Position numbers and translations under genes: made by a program
In this document: piece by piece, positions 25,855 to 38,800 of the stretch
Numbering within the stretch: position 1 is the first letter of the stretch
Layout: every line of letters starts with the position of its first letter
Assembly: GCF_009913435.1 (NCBI RefSeq)
Contig: NZ_CP047896.1
Coordinates: 62,001 to 126,000 of the forward strand
Source: Sphingomonas changnyeongensis
Lineage (GTDB): Bacteria; Pseudomonadota; Alphaproteobacteria; Sphingomonadales; Sphingomonadaceae
Direction of reading: 5' to 3'
Length of the DNA: 64,000 nucleotides
The notes under the pieces: generated by a model
The model's database searches: none
Told to the model about the DNA's origin: nothing
The model's input: the letters and a program-made list of their open reading frames with translations, nothing else

Positions 25855-28542
25855 TCAAGCCTCCGGTAGAAGCAGTATTTCGCCACGGACAATGGGCCGG
25901 ACCATTGCTTCTGCAATAATTTTGGCTTCGGCTTCGAGGGCGCAGACCAATTTCTTCCGCAGGGCGTCCAGTGGCTCCCGGCTAATCCTAGGCGGCTCCG
26001 GGAGATCGCTGCGCCCGAGGGTGTTCAGTTTCTGCAACAGCTCCCAATCGCGCAGCAGGTGAATTTCCCCATCTGAACTTTGCCAAGCGCCCACAAGGAT
26101 GCGCTGGATCGAATGACCTTGGCCAGTCACCTCGTCGGCGATGCTGGCGATCAGCAAGGGGGTTTCCAATCTTGCGCAATGAGCAAGGTAGGCTTCGCGC
26201 TCTTCGCCATCGCGCAAGGCACGATCGAACAAGGCGTGCCCGACGCCTACGAGACGGACCGGGGCATCCTTTCCGCCCAATTTGGCACTTCTGTCGAAGA
26301 CGAGGCCCTTGTAGCGATCCTGGATAGCGTAGTCCGCTTCCGCCCAAGCTTCTGGAGCAAGTACTTCCAGGCCATCTTCGCGTCGCATGACACGCCGCCC
26401 ATTCGCCTCCATCGCCAGAGTCAAGAACCGCTCCAGATCGGGGAGATCGACCTTGGGAAGGTTGCGGCCCACCTGGGCAAAATCAAAGCGGCTGACGCTG
26501 CCGAGCATGGTGCGAACTGAATCGATCAGGTCTTCGCCCCCTATTGTCGCTGCGTTGCTATCGAACCAGCCATCCAGTCCTTTGCGGCCATGAACCTGCG
26601 CTCCCGCGAACAGTGCCTCGAACGAACTTGCCCCCGTCATGCCGATCACGAGCTGACTGATATCCTCGCGTTCATCCATAGCGACATCAAGTGCCGCTTG
26701 AATCCGCTCAAGTTTGGCGTTGAGCAAATCCCAAATTCGCGCTTCGACTGTATCGGGATTGCGCAGGATGAAGACTTGCACTGGCCGCGTCTGGCCGTAG
26801 CGCGAAAGCCGACCAACGCGCTGGTGAAGTCGCATCGGGTTCCAGGGCATATCGACATGGATCAGCGTCGCGCAGCGGTCCTGTAAGTCGATGCCCTCGC
26901 CAGCAGCTTCGGTCGAAACCAGGAAACGCACGTCGCCGCCATTGAAGGCTTGTGCAGCGGCGTCGCGTGTCCATCCACGCGGACCGCGCTTACCGTTTGC
27001 GAGTGCTACGTCTTCCAGCCGATCGTCACCGTTGATGAACGCGCAGCAGCCGTGACCGAAGCGCTCGTGCAAAGCGTCGACGACCATCGCCTGGGTGGCT
27101 TTGTACTCTGTGAAGAGGAGAACAGGCTCATTCACCGGCACCTCGTCATCGATCAGGTTTACGAGGCGGTCGACCTTATTTTCGCGCACGATAGGTTCAG
27201 CAAGTTCGAGCAGCTCGTCCAGGCGGGCGACTTCGCCCTCCATCAGTTCCGCCAGCACCTTGTCCCAGGCGTTTTCATCCGCTTCTGCGCGCTCGTCGAG
27301 GGTCTCATCTTCGTTGGATTGCGGCACGACCAGCTTCGGTGCGCGTGCTTGTTCTGCAACCGCCGCCAGCTTGTTACGCCGGCGAATGAGCGCGCTACGG
27401 ATCGCAGCGATCGAGCTGGCGGCCAGTTTTTGGAGGGCTATCAGCAGCAGCATCCGCGCCGACTGCGCTCGCCCGTCGAGTGTCGAGGCATATGCCCGAC
27501 CGTCGATGATAAAAGCGCTCAAAGTATCGTAGAAGGCGCGTTCAGCATCATTGAAACTGTATTCGCGCGATTCCACCGTCACCGGAGTGAATAGTTTCTC
27601 GCCCTTGAGATCAGTGACTGTCGCCTTGTTGTTGCGGATCATGAAGTCCGGCAACTGAGCTAGCTGCGCATCCTCGTCCTTGTCTGGCCCGAATATCTTG
27701 TCGTCGAGCAAGCTGAGCAGCGAGAAGAAGCCAAAATCCTTGCCCCGATGAGGTGTCCCCGTGAACAGCAGCAGCGATCCGATCCGACGGCGCTCTTCCA
27801 TGGCGCGCAGTAGCTGGAATGAAAGCGTCTCGCCCATGCGTTCGTCGGCGTTGAGGTGATGGGCTTCATCGACAACGACTGCATCCCACGCGTCGGCATT
27901 CAGGAACCGGCTACCCTCGGCGCGACTCTCGGAAACTTCCCGGCGCAGCGTATGGATCGAGGCAACAACCATCTGCGCGGTGTCCCAGAAATCCGCGGCA
28001 GGAGTATCTATTGAACGATCATACATGTGGAGCCTGATGTCGAACATCTGGCGCATTCGCTTCTGCCACTGCGGGACAAGCTTGGCGGGAGCAAGAACCA
28101 GAAGCCGCCGTATCTGCGCGCGCGCAATCAGGGGCGTCAATACCAGCCCGGCTTCGATCGTTTTACCAAGCCCGACATCGTCCGCTACCAACCAGCGGAA
28201 CGGCCAGGTTCGGTTGACCTTGTGGCAGACCCATAGCTGGTGGGGCAAAAGCTGTACGCGCGACCGCGAAAACACCCCCCATTGATCGTTGATCGAGCGA
28301 ATCGCCATGGCACTGGCGCGTAATAAGCCATCACCACTTGGATCGATCTTGCCGTCACAAAGCGCCAGTTCCAGGGATCGCGCCAGCGTCAACTCTTCTC
28401 GCAGAACGGCATGAATCGCTCCAGTAAACCGGACCACAACGGTTGCGCCGGCATCCGACACGACCTGCCCAAACCCATGTTGGGCATGAACGACCGGGGT
28501 GTTCGGGTGGAGCTCCGCCAAGGCTTCAGGCATAGGCTGCAA
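25855..28542 (-). CDS. SNF2-family helicase, last gene of the IS-flanked operon
   Basis: This protein of 895 residues has ADDVGLGKTIEAGLV (motif I), VVVDEAHHLN (II), LLFTGTPHRG (III), LLFTEYKATQAMVVD (IV), FLVSTEAAGEGIDL (V) and HQRVGRLSRYGQ (VI), a complete SNF2/RapA-type translocase. The N-terminal 90 residues form a small beta-rich domain (VHAQHGFGQVVSDAGATVVV) like the Tudor-type modules of RapA. The C-terminal 300 residues are specific to this family. It should move on double-stranded DNA or strip bound proteins. It overlaps the upstream gene by 17 bp and closes a unidirectional operon of four to five genes. Confidence 0.9.
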   Translation of the reverse strand: MQPMPEALAELHPNTPVVHAQHGFGQVVSDAGATVVVRFTGAIHAVLREELTLARSLELALCDGKIDPSGDGLLRASAMAIRSINDQWGVFSRSRVQLLPHQLWVCHKVNRTWPFRWLVADDVGLGKTIEAGLVLTPLIARAQIRRLLVLAPAKLVPQWQKRMRQMFDIRLHMYDRSIDTPAADFWDTAQMVVASIHTLRREVSESRAEGSRFLNADAWDAVVVDEAHHLNADERMGETLSFQLLRAMEERRRIGSLLLFTGTPHRGKDFGFFSLLSLLDDKIFGPDKDEDAQLAQLPDFMIRNNKATVTDLKGEKLFTPVTVESREYSFNDAERAFYDTLSAFIIDGRAYASTLDGRAQSARMLLLIALQKLAASSIAAIRSALIRRRNKLAAVAEQARAPKLVVPQSNEDETLDERAEADENAWDKVLAELMEGEVARLDELLELAEPIVRENKVDRLVNLIDDEVPVNEPVLLFTEYKATQAMVVDALHERFGHGCCAFINGDDRLEDVALANGKRGPRGWTRDAAAQAFNGGDVRFLVSTEAAGEGIDLQDRCATLIHVDMPWNPMRLHQRVGRLSRYGQTRPVQVFILRNPDTVEARIWDLLNAKLERIQAALDVAMDEREDISQLVIGMTGASSFEALFAGAQVHGRKGLDGWFDSNAATIGGEDLIDSVRTMLGSVSRFDFAQVGRNLPKVDLPDLERFLTLAMEANGRRVMRREDGLEVLAPEAWAEADYAIQDRYKGLVFDRSAKLGGKDAPVRLVGVGHALFDRALRDGEEREAYLAHCARLETPLLIASIADEVTGQGHSIQRILVGAWQSSDGEIHLLRDWELLQKLNTLGRSDLPEPPRISREPLDALRKKLVCALEAEAKIIAEAMVRPIVRGEILLLPEA

Positions 28543-31500
28543 ATCCTCCCAAATCGCCGTAAGGCAGGATTGGCGTCATGAGATTCGAGCGCGCCTGCGG
28601 ATAGGGCCAAGTGTTAAACAGTTCGAGCGGCAGGTCGCCGTCAATGCCGAACGGCATTGGATCATCCAGCAACGCCGTGACCCGGCGATGCAGTTCTCGG
28701 CCGGTGTCCATGCCGGAATCGATCGAACCAAGACCGATTTTTTCGATGAAGCTCCGAATGCGCAGGCGCGTGCTCCAGGCGAACGGCTGAACAATTAGGG
28801 CATGTTCCCGCGGGTAGATTTCCCGCCGCGCCAATTCGCGCACAATCCAGTTGGCACCCATGCCCAGCGAGCGGGCGATGGGCGCTCCTTCCAAGTTCAT
28901 CCGAGCAACATTGGCGTCGCTCGACGGACGCAGCAGGCTGCTCAGAGCCACCTTACCGCCTTCCTGGCGGACCATGGCCGGCAATTTCTTGAAGATTGAC
29001 CGGTAAGTGTCGAGGTGCCGGGCGATCATGCACATATCGCCGAGGCAGCGGCGCCACATCAGATAGTCTTCGGGGGCATCAGGTTCGCTCCAGGCGATCA
29101 ATCTCGCAACGTAGCCTTTCAGATCAGGATCGTCAGGGTCAACGTGAGCCAGCTCCTTCCACCACTTTTCCGTCCGGCCGCGCTCAACGAAAGATCTGGA
29201 TTGTCCCGGCTTGATCCGCCCCAGAGTCTGAAATGAGCCAAGCGAAAGCAAGGTGAACCAGGCCTCGTCGTCGTCCTCGCGCAGGAGTTGAGGTTCGCAC
29301 AATTCGCGATAGGTGGCTTTCTCGTAGGCGCTCACCAAGTCTTCGCGGTTTTCATCCCACCATTCGACCACGCCTGAGAGGATTTCTTCGGGGCGGAGCT
29401 GTTCTGGCTCGTCTTGATAGACAGGCGGCTGGAACGGAGCCTCATCGCTTAGTAAGGCGATGATCACGCGCTGTTCAGCTGCCGATAGCTTTGCAAATGC
29501 GAGGAGCGCGCGAGCGGCTTCTGCGGACTGCAGCCAGGGGACGTTGTGCATTTCGTTGGGCCGGGCCGCCAAGTATTGCAGTGCTGCCAGTTCGCGTCGC
29601 GAGTCTCCGCAGGCTGTGTCCAACCAGTTCTTCAAAGTTGCACGCGGAACATAGCCTACCGAAGCACGAGCCAACTGAGCAAACTCCACGGCATCACCAG
29701 AATAGTCGGCATGCAAACGCCCTGACGTCGGAGCAAAGCCAGCCCGCATACGCTCGACCTGCCCTTCCTGTGTCTCTCGCGCGTCCTGAGGGAAGAGGAG
29801 CTGGGTAGCCGACACGAATTTGTCCTCTTCGGATTTGAGGCGGACGTCGCGTATAGCTCGATCAACACGGTCGCGCTCTTCCTTAGGCCAGTCTTGGCGA
29901 GCACTGGGGTTGTACACACCTCCGAGAAGCGCCGCCTGGGCTGGCGATATGTCCGGGCTACTAAACAGGCGTTCAGCCAAAACGCCAAGATCGCACTTGG
30001 CCGGACGGGAGAAGCCGAGTTCTGTCAGGCGGTTCGCCCAGATAGTGTCTACGGCATTTGCACCGAGACCAAACTCGCCAAGCCACGCCGAGACACGTTG
30101 CAGGATGACTGGGTCCGAAAGCGAATGCTCGTAGACGCTGTCGATGCCATCCACACAGGCTCGCCCACCCGAAGCAAGAGGTACCACTGAGCATTGCGCC
30201 ACGAGGGTAGACAGGCCCCGTCGGCCCACCGATGTATCTGGCGACCAGCCTTCCAGCACGTGCAGCGCTTCGGTCAGTTCGTCCGCAATATCAGTGTACA
30301 TTAGATCGACCAGTCGATCGAAAAATGCGTCTCGGCCTTCCGGATTTAATCCGGAGATGGCTGCCACTTCGGCCCAGTTTTCATGCAGAGCCACCAGGCG
30401 ATCCCCGAGCGGGCCGCCTCGATTACGAAATTCCTCGACCTTGTCGCTGGCCTTGCCGTGGAGCCCCCGCCGACCCTGGTCCATCTCGAAGGGACCATTC
30501 AGCAACCAGGCACCGGCAATGACCTCCCCGTCCATCGGAACAAGGTTCCAAAGTCTGCTCCATGTGCGGGGAAAGGCTACCGGCGAGCCATCGACGATCT
30601 GAACGAACATCCGGTAACCGCCGTCGAGATCGAGTTGCAACGCGCGTCGGCCACGTCCATAGTCGACCATTGCCAGACCCAGCCCAATATCCTGCGGCTT
30701 TGCTTCTCCGGACGACAGCTCATCACCATCGCATAGGATAATCTGGCCGATTTCCGGCGCAGTGACTGGCAGGAACGGCGCTACCAATGCGAAGGCATCC
30801 CACGCCATGGCGGCGCTATCGGCCAGTTCGATTGGAACCGGTAAATCGATCACCGTGGCCAGCGACAGTGTGCGATTATACCGCTGTTGCAGCGCGCGAC
30901 CCTCCTCCCAAGGCTCAGGGATCATCCCCCCAGAATGCGAAATCGCAGGCGTCCGCTAGCCACCCGCGCGTCATTGCTGAGCATGTGTACGGTTTTGAAG
31001 CCCAGCCCGTGCCGCCCGTGCATTCCGTCTTTTTCGGACGAGTCCATGTCCAGCATATTATCGAGATCGCGCGCAAACCGCGGCGGAGCATTCGGCCCGG
31101 GATGATTGATCGGCCGCCCCAATGGATGAAGCGCAGATGGCAGATCTGGCCGGTTTCGTCGCGCCGGACTTCGACCCGAACGTCTGATTTTCCCGACCCC
31201 TGCCGCGCTGCATCGACTGCGTTCTGGAAAAGTTCGAACAGTGCGCGCGAGGCATCATAGTTTCGTCTGTTCATCTTCTCGCGAACCGCGTTCAGCAGCT
31301 CTCCGGCTGCCTGAGGTTCACGGATCGCCTGCCACAGCTGCGCCTTGGCGGCAGCCCGTCGCTCGTCCTCGTTCTGCCCGCGTTTGCGCGAATCGGCATC
31401 GTATCGTTCGAGCGCCGCGAGCAGGTAGGGACTGCGAGTAAGCTTCTTGATCCGCTCAGCTAGTCCGTCTCGTATGTCTGCTATCGCTTCTTCAAGCGTC

Positions 31501-34500
31501 GCCTGGTCCGACGCCAGATAGCCATCGAATATATGCACCAGCGCGTTTCGCTGGTTCTGTATGGTCATGCGCAGCGGCGCGTCAAGGCGGCGAATGAAAT
31601 TGCGAAGGAAATGTGTCGCCTGCTCGAGATCAGCCGGCATCACTGGCGAGACTGTCAAGCGCCATTCGGTAAATTCGCCTTGGTTTCCTTGGCGCCGCCC
31701 CATCTTGACGCAATCGTAAAGCAGCTCCGCACCTGCCGTGGCTTGCACTGCACATAGAGTTCCGGCTGCAGACAGCACCGGCGCCTGACCATTTTCGACC
31801 TGCTGAGCGGTGAAAGTAATCTGGCTAAGTTGGCTGGTAATGGTGCCACCAACAGAGAGGGTTTTTTCGGCGGCTTCGTCCAGATCGTCACATATCGTCT
31901 CGAATGAGGGATCGCCGGCAAAGCGGGCAGCCACCGCCTTGATCGCTGGACTGCGTCCCAGCATTGCCAGGACCATCTGCACTGTCGGATACAATTCCTG
32001 AAACAGCACGAACGGTTCGAGCAGTTTGCCGATCACCGCATCGACGTTACGGACCTGTTGGTCCGATAGCGGCGCTGGAGCGACGAAGCCTTCGGGCGGA
32101 TCAAATTTCAGCGCGGGGTGCAGACGGGAAGACGACGCAATACCAGCCGCCTGCAGCCCCAATTGATCAGCGCGGGCGAAGGTCCCTGCCTCGCTGGGGA
32201 CCTGCAGATCAGGCGCCAAAAAGCCGTTGTCGGCCAGCAATTCCCCTTTGCGCGCATCGAATGCAGCAAAATAGAGCCGCCGCGCAGCCTCGCCAACCTG
32301 TCCGCCACTATTCGCCAGCATTGCCAGCGCATTCAGCTGATCAACGATTTCGTCGATATCGGGCTCAACAAATTGGATTCCGACGAACGCTTGCCGCAGG
32401 CTTTCGGCCTCAGGAAAGGCACGCATCGCGCTTGCGACCAGTGGCCAGATACCGTCACCCAGAACACTTTTGGCTAGGGCAAGCTTGCGCAGGTCATCCT
32501 CGTGCTTGAGCGCATCGACGACCAGACCAGGCAGCATCCTTTCCGCCAGGTCGCGCAACGTCACCTGATACGATGCGATGCGATCATCCAGCAGCCCATG
32601 ACGTGCGAGCCCTTGTACGATGGCGTCGGGCAGGTCAGTCGGCGCCACAGGGGCAGCATTGCCGGTCTTCTGCGCATAAAATTCGCGGGCGCAGGGCAAC
32701 AGATCACGCACATCGCAAGGCGCAGTCCCGTCCTTGCCAGCCGGTAGCCATCGAGTTTGGCGCAGTTGCGTGACCAACTGCTCCTCGAGTTTGCCGACAT
32801 CGGCCAAGGCGGCTGCAATCTCACTGGCGAAAGCCTGCGGGCTTGATGATTCTAGGGCCAATTCGATCTGGCGCAGCGCCCCCCAGGGATCGATCAGTTG
32901 TCGTTGGACTGAATTGGCTTCGCGGTCAGGCCAAGGATCGACGATCTGCACCAATGGACGCATGGCTACCGGCACGTTGTCGAGCCGACCCATCAGTAAT
33001 GTCGCGGCGCGATGTAGTCCTGTTGCACCCATCGCCTTGTGTAGTGCCAGTTTAACCAGGACGTCATTCGAGATTCCGGACTTCAAAAGAGCGATCGCTT
33101 GTCCATCGTCGAATGGTTCGACGAATGCCGAGCGCCGAGCCAACTGCTCGCCCAGCCACGCCTTGTCGCGATCTTCGATTTCGGCCTCGCGCGCCTTTTG
33201 TGGATTCACTATATCCGCGACACGAGGATCGAGTAGCCGGACATTTTCGTCAGTGCTTGCAAGCTTCTGGACAATCGACAGCAAGGCCGCGTCCAGACCC
33301 GTGATCCGCGCCAGCACGGCGGTCCTGGGCAGATCTGGTTCACCTGAAATGATGCGGCGTAAAGCTTGCGCATCTAGCAATTTGCCCAGATCTTCAAGCA
33401 GAGCGATGCGTGCCTCGATGGGGCCGAAACGACGCAACTGTCCGACTATCTGGCACTTGTCTTTATTGCTGTTGCCTGATGCCAAGGCCAAATCCGTCGG
33501 CATCGGGAAGTTCTGCCTGGCCTGGTAAATTTCAGGTTCGATAATCGCAGCGGCCAATCCTTCGAGAAGGGTCTTGGGGCCGTGCTGGAAAAGCCGACCT
33601 TCTCGCACCAGCTCATGAATCTCGTTGGGGGAAAGGAGAACGCCGCCACCATTGGCGACCCTGACGACCGGAATAACTTTCAGTGACTGCGCGGTACTGT
33701 CCCGCGACAGCTGGGCAATGCCAAGGCCCCGGTCAGGATTGATGACCACACTGACGACTGCCAGCGCCTGGTCAGCTTGCTTTCCAGGAATTTTCAGAAT
33801 GGGCTCAAGTAGAACCAATATCGCGACGACCTCGACCCGATCGAGCCGACGGAAAGGTGCGGCTGCCTCATCAGCCATCCATTCGTCACGCACACAAAGC
33901 GTGTATTCTAGTCCTGCCAGAAGAGCTAGCAGGGCGGAATCAGTTACGCTTTTCGGCAGGATCAGCAGCCGTTCGGTCGGCAGGTGACGGGTCAGCCGCT
34001 TGATCTGGGCAAATGGGGCCAACTTCGTTTCTGCAGCGACAGCCTGTCGCAAGGAGTCCGCCAACGCCGTGCGTGCCTTTGGGCCCACCGAAGCAGCGTC
34101 ATGGTCAAGAAGATCGGCGAGAGTCTCCGCGGCATCTTTGTCGCGGAACGCGGCCAGACCGAAGCCCGTGATCAGTTCCGAGAGTTCTTGATCCGTCCAT
34201 GCCGGAGCCGCCGCCCCCAGCGTTGTGCCGTATGCCAGCGTGAAGCCGTTGGACTGGCACCAGCTGCCAAAGCTGTCCCAAGCCGATACCAAGCGCCGTG
34301 GTCGTGTGGTCTCGCTTTCGCGAAGCGGCCGCAGGCCAGCGGCGTCAGTGATGCGCCACGTTGCCTCGCCCCTGTTCTCACGGACCCTAGCGAGAACCCT
34401 GTTACCGCAGATAGTCCGGGCCCTTTCGGACCACCATGGGGTTAGTGCGAGGGTCCGCAAGAGATCGACGCGGTCCTTGTCTGCTGGCATGGCTGCAATC

Positions 34501-35738
34501 GCTTGTGCGATTGCATCGAGGACGCTGGGCAGGGATGCTTCGGCAAGCAAGGCGTCGTTCCAACGAGCCTCGATGCTGTTGTCACGCTTGATATCGATGC
34601 GGTCGCTCGAAACAAAGAAATCGCCGTGAACAATGATTTCGATGTGCTCGCGCCCTGCCAGTGGAGCTTCGGCGAGCAGGACCCTGTGGCGCCCCGCCCT
34701 TGCATTTTTGGGATCCCCCAGAGGCAGATATACAGCCTGCCAGACGCGCAGACGCGCACCAACCTCGGCCGTTGCTGGATGCCGGGAGACAATAGCGCCA
34801 CCGTGTGGGGTGGCCTTGCTTTCCTTTACCTGGCCGCCCAACTCCCAAACCAGCGGCCAGTCGTCTAACTTTCGCAATTCGGCAGCGCGGCCATCAGGTT
34901 CGTGCGCTTGCCAGCCGTGGACTTGCGCCGTCGCACCATTGACGGTGAAAGTTCCGCCGATTTCGGGCTGCATTGCCGCCTGGGCGGCCTTGCCTGGCCC
35001 CGCCAGACGACGAAAACCTGGGGCCACCCGAAAATTCCACGGCCGCTCACCGGGACACTCGATGTCGATTTGTTGGAGATGCCTGAGGCAGCTTAGTGCG
35101 GAATGCAGTTGTTCGCTGTCGATGATATCGCGCAGCGCTTCGCGAGGGGTCCAATGAGACTTGATCAAACTGAAGTCGTGGCCCGAACAGGGCCGCAAGG
35201 CAGGGGTGCGAAGCGGGATGTAGAGGACGAGCCCTTTTCCGAAGCCATGCGTGTCCGCCCACTGCGTCAACAGCGCTTCATCGTTAGGCGACAGGTCTTT
35301 CCAGACGAATGCCCGGTCCGCTTGCGCGATATTCTCGTAGGGGTTGAGGACCATCGTGGTTGGAGTGGGCGCGCCGTCGAGCCGGGCAAACAGGGCATAG
35401 GCATCGCACAAGTGATAAAGCGCCTTTTGCCCTAAGCCGAAACGCCCCACGGCATGGTCTTCCCCCGCCTTTCCGCCACCGCTTGCCAGTTGCAGTGCTT
35501 CCCAATTGTTGCTGCTTACCGCCCCGTCATTAGCAACAAAGATACCAGGCGCCTGCAACAAGGGATTGTCTGCGCCTGGATGACCTTGGTGGCCGGACAA
35601 CAGCAGTTTGGATGCCCTGACGTCGTCAGCATTCTGGACCAGTTCCTTGAATATTGTGAAGCCCGACCCATAGCTTTCGCTAAGGAGCCTCTCGATATCC
35701 AGCACGACCGATTGCGCGGTGGTCTTGGGAGCCGTCAT
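28526..35738 (-). CDS. Giant sacsin/HSP90-type ATPase with two ATPase units, two frame breaks
   Basis: The first frame (to about 31120) opens with a GHKL ATPase unit: FTIFKELVQNADD (N box), VGRFGLGQKALYHL (G2) and IIVHGDFFVSSDRIDI. A second unit starts near residue 1,510: ALFELFQNAVDAARQ, then HWGRPIN and GRHGLGFKTVHMLSNDA in a second frame, and LLNGPFEMDQGRRGL in a third. The shifts fall at C4 (31117-31120) and C6 (30926-30931); one added base at each rejoins everything into about 2,400 residues. Tandem HSP90-like units are known from sacsin. The last 600 residues are unrecognised. If the breaks are real, the second ATPase unit is destroyed. It overlaps the SNF2 gene. Confidence 0.8.
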
Positions 35739-35860
35739 CGTGGTTCCTCGAAACGTCGAATCGAAAGCCGAATTTTAGGAGAGGCAGGTAGGAAGCCGCC
35801 TTCACGCGTGGCTAGCAGCAGGGTCCTAATTGCAGCACTTTGATCGACTGGGGTACTCAT
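35735..35860 (-). CDS. 41-residue small protein linked by ATGA overlaps on both sides
   Basis: The ATG at 35860 overlaps the TGA of the RecD-like gene, and its own TGA overlaps the ATG of the giant ATPase gene, so the frame fills the gap exactly. The peptide (MSTPVDQSAAIRTLLLATRE...RFEEPR) has a helical N-terminus and a basic C-terminus. Exact stop-start overlaps at both ends are what translational coupling in a real operon would give. It may be a small partner or a coupling peptide. No family is known. Confidence 0.6.
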   Translation of the reverse strand: MSTPVDQSAAIRTLLLATREGGFLPASPKIRLSIRRFEEPR

Positions 35861-38800
35861 CCGAACAGCTTTTCAATGAGCTGATGAGTGCCATTGCTGT
35901 CGAAGCCCGACGCCCTCGTTTCCTCCGTTACGATCAGGCGGCCTGCCGGATTGTCTGCGCTCCAAACAGTGACTTTGAGCTCGTTCTCGTACCAGTCGAG
36001 CTTCTGCTTCCAGCGCGAGACATATTCGGCGCTGTCCATCATGCCGCAGTGCTCCCAGTACCAAGTCTCTTGGTCCTTCTCGATCGTGAAATCAGGAAGG
36101 CGATAGCCACCCTTGCTATCGCTCAACGGGCGCTCGAAGGCGTAACGAATTTTGCCAGCATTCTCGAGCTCGAAGAGCGCATCGGCGATGATGATCTCGG
36201 ACTTTGAGCTGACCATGTCGCCGCGCCGAGTTGTATGAACGAGTTTCTCCGCCAACCATCCCCAGCGCACTCCCTTTGCGTCCTGGACGGAGAGGTGTCG
36301 CATATCAGGCTGACCGAACAAATTCGTGCAACGCCTGGCGGTTTCTGAAAAGAAATCGGATCGCAATTTCAGATAGTGGCTGAATGCGCCTTGATGCAAC
36401 ACCCAGACTCGGTTCTTCTGGCGGGTGAGGGCCGTGTAGAGCATCTCTCGCGTGAGCAAATTGCTATGTTGCGGAAGTACCAGGATGACCGTCCCGAACT
36501 CAGAACCCTGAGCCTTGTGCACGGTAACCGCGTAAGCCAGTTCGAGGTATTGTGAGCCTTCCTCAGCAAAGTCACCAGGCTTGAAGCTGTAGCTTTCTCG
36601 CGGCTGGGAAGCGAACTCCACCTTGGTCCAATAGAGCTTACCAGAGCCCGTATCGCCATTGACGATACCGACTTCCCCATTGGCAAGGTAACCGTTTTGC
36701 TGGCCATCCTCTCGGTTCCATCGTTTCCGCGAGTGGTTGCGCAGGCACATGACCTTATCGCCGTAGGTGATCTGATCCGATCCGCGCGGTGGGATCATCT
36801 TCCAGCCTCGGCCCCGCCTTTGGGCAGCTGCTAGCCGCTCAGCCCTGACAGTGCTCTTGATCAGCCGGTTTATCTCAGCCGACCCGCTGGCCATGTTGCG
36901 ATGAGCAGAGAGGATCTGCCAGGCTTCAGCAGTCTTGCCGCAGCCTGCGTTGAAATAGATGCGCCCGTCTTTCTCGAATCCACCAAGCGAAAGTTCGACG
37001 TCGTGCTCGAGTGTTGACCGGTCGCTGCCGAGCTCTTGCGAAAGAACGTCGATGATCAGTTCCCGCAAGTCAGCCGGAGATGTCCATTCACGAAACCTCA
37101 GCCGCTCGCTGTCACCAGGAGTTGCCGCTTGCGAGACTATTGCATCTTCACCTGGAGGAAGCGGTTTTCCCGCGAATAGATTGCCCAATTGAACGTCGGG
37201 CAATGACAAGGCGGGAACAAGCTTGCGTGATGTTTCGTCGCCATCGCCTGTTCCACCGGCCTGGCGTCGACTGACGGTCAAGCGCGCCAGGCCGTGACCA
37301 TCCTCCCCTCTAGGTGTTTGATGATGTCAACGAAGGGCCGTCCGGCGCCGATAGGTGGAAGCTGCTGCGGATCGCCGACCAAGATCAGTCGTGCTGATTT
37401 GGGCAGAACGCTGCATAGGGAAGCCATCTGCTCTTCGGTCAACATCGAGCATTCATCGACCACGCAGGTAGTGACACTGGCCGTATCTCCGACTTCAGAG
37501 ACCAGATATCTGCCGGTTGCGCCGTCGTAGCGGCCGAACTCATTGAGAAATTGGGCCAAGGTACGTGTCTGCTCAGGCCTGCTCGTCTGCTGCCCCAGCC
37601 GCACGCGAGCCTTGCCAGTTGGGGCAAGCAACAGGATGTCCCTGCCGACAACATCGGGCTGACCGATCAGGATCTTGAGAAGTGTCGTCTTCCCGGTTCC
37701 TGCGGCACCAGTAAGGATGGCAATTCTCGAGCGCTCTAAAATGCCGAGTGCAGCGACCTTTTCTTCCTGCGCGGCCTTTTCGTCCTTATCGTCAGATTCC
37801 GGTGCACCAAATTCGGAAGTAACAAGCTGCGCCCAGTCAAGGCTGTTTGAGCTTGCATGCTTGAGGCGTGCTTCGATGTGCGCTCTGATGACATTGCCTG
37901 CCTGAGCAAAACGCACAAGCTGAGCGTAGGGTTGGTCTTCATATTCGCAGACGTCGATTTCACCGGCAAACTCCTCTTCGCAAAGCTCGAGCGTGGCCGC
38001 ATCAACGGTCACCGTTCGCGACAGGGGCAATTCAGCCACCGCGGTCGCCAGAATGTCTGCCCGGAGTAGGGTGTGGCCCTGCGATGCGGCCCGTTCGAGA
38101 GCTTCAATGACGATCGCACGGAGGCGCAAGGGGTGATCGGGCTCATCCAGCTCGATGTCAGGGGCGCGTGGCAAAGCCGGCGTTGCCGAGGCATCCGCTG
38201 CAGGAAACAAACATCGGTCGATGGTTGTCAGGCAGACGGGATCTGGTCTGAGGCGACTTCCCTCAAAAATGAGATAAGGATTCGCCAAGACTGCGGCTGG
38301 ATCAGCCGTGGAGAAAACGTCCTGCGCTTGCTCCTTGGTGATCTCGAAGCAGGCGAGTAAGCGCATGAGATCATAACGGTCTGCGTCTCGCTTCAGCAAA
38401 TTGAAGCGCTTGCGCTGCATAGATGTGATTTTTGGGGCATTTGCCGGCGCGGTTCGCGTACCATCGAAGATCGCTTCGACGACCGACCACGCGTCTTCAC
38501 TAGCATCCAATTCGGGTGCGAGCGCGAGCGCGAACAAGGTGCCATTGAACTTCGCGTCAAAACAGGAAAGCGCACTGCCCAGACCGGGGGCAGCGCCTTG
38601 CATTGTCCACAGGCGACTGAGTTCGTTGTCGATCCAGGTGAGGTAATTACCCCACGGACCAGGCAGAACTTTGGCAGAGGCTTCGACTGCCGTTCGCACG
38701 GCCTCGAGCGCGGTAATCGCGCTGCCATGGGTTACATGTTCGCTGGCGTAGCGGAATTGCGTATAGGCCTCTTCGGGGACCTCGGCCACGAAGGCAGCCG

